Assembly (NCBI RefSeq): GCF_026241515.1
Contig: NZ_JAPHPW010000028.1
Location: 1 to 51,923 of the forward strand
From: Vibrio sp. 14G-20
GTDB taxonomy: Bacteria > Pseudomonadota > Gammaproteobacteria > Enterobacterales > Vibrionaceae
DNA: 51,923 nucleotides
Direction: 5' to 3'
Part shown: in pieces, positions 51,920 through 51,923 of the stretch
How positions within the stretch are numbered: position 1 is the first letter of the stretch
How the letters are laid out: each line of letters begins with the position of its first letter
The notes under the pieces: model-generated
The model's input: only the letters and a program-made list of their open reading frames with translations
Told to the model about the DNA's origin: nothing
Database searches by the model: none
Position numbers and translations under genes: made by a program

Positions 51920-51923
51920 GTTT

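Noticed and set aside
1..51923. CRISPR arrays, insertion sequences, prophage
   Set aside because: No regularly spaced direct repeats, transposase or phage structural genes were seen.

Overview
The window looks like part of chromosome 1 of a marine Vibrio, most like the Splendidus clade. The call rests on the gene families, the gene order (hemCDXY divergent from cyaA, then cyaY, lptM, lysA, dapF, DUF484, xerC, yigB; ftsY-ftsE-ftsX-rpoH; glpE-glpG; ubiC-ubiA; plsB/dgkA/lexA; sthA/fabR-yijD) and an ERIC-type intergenic repeat. Almost everything is core chromosome. The clearly accessory parts are an arsenate-efflux cassette and a duplicated FIST-GGDEF-EAL signalling gene. A near-perfect parS site and a cluster of DnaA boxes with Dam sites suggest that the segment lies in the origin-proximal part of the chromosome.

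Layout. 1-1090: the 3' half of a tRNA-Asp, its terminator, decayed copies of both, then about 0.77 kb without a gene. 1136-5232 (minus): hemC-hemD-hemX-hemY, heme synthesis from porphobilinogen. 5233-5576: divergent control region with two CRP-like sites. 5577-8105: class I adenylate cyclase with a UUG start; cyaY is convergent. 8567-13197: lptM, lysA, dapF, DUF484, xerC, yigB (lysine/DAP synthesis, chromosome dimer resolution, HAD phosphatase). 13368-18539: two tandem FIST-GGDEF-EAL proteins. 18549-18564: parS. 18678-24112: tapT, a COG3650 lipoprotein, an EVE-domain protein, yigL, pldB, rhtB. 24158-25378: EAL-HDOD protein. 25478-28837: arsR, GAPDH, a CDKN3-like phosphatase and arsJ, with an ERIC element and a terminator-like hairpin before arsJ. 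28962-34654: acyltransferase, DUF2500, a DUF4145-like membrane protein, an unlisted 26-residue membrane peptide, yhhN, yecH, yhgN, yhhL, rsmD. 34885-38878: ftsY, ftsE, ftsX, rpoH. 38957-39217: DnaA-box/GATC cluster. 39297-48832: glpE, glpG, FliL-like, ubiC, ubiA, plsB, dgkA, lexA, a Fur-box methyltransferase, dinF. 49022-51766: sthA, fabR, yijD.

How the genes work together. Several blocks are functional units: heme synthesis; cAMP production under likely CRP feedback; DAP/lysine synthesis; division and membrane targeting with the heat-shock sigma factor; ubiquinone synthesis; phospholipid synthesis (plsB, dgkA, with fabR nearby); and arsenate detoxification, where GAPDH is expected to make 1-arseno-3-phosphoglycerate and ArsJ to export it. 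All function calls are by recognition of families and motifs by eye; no database search was run.
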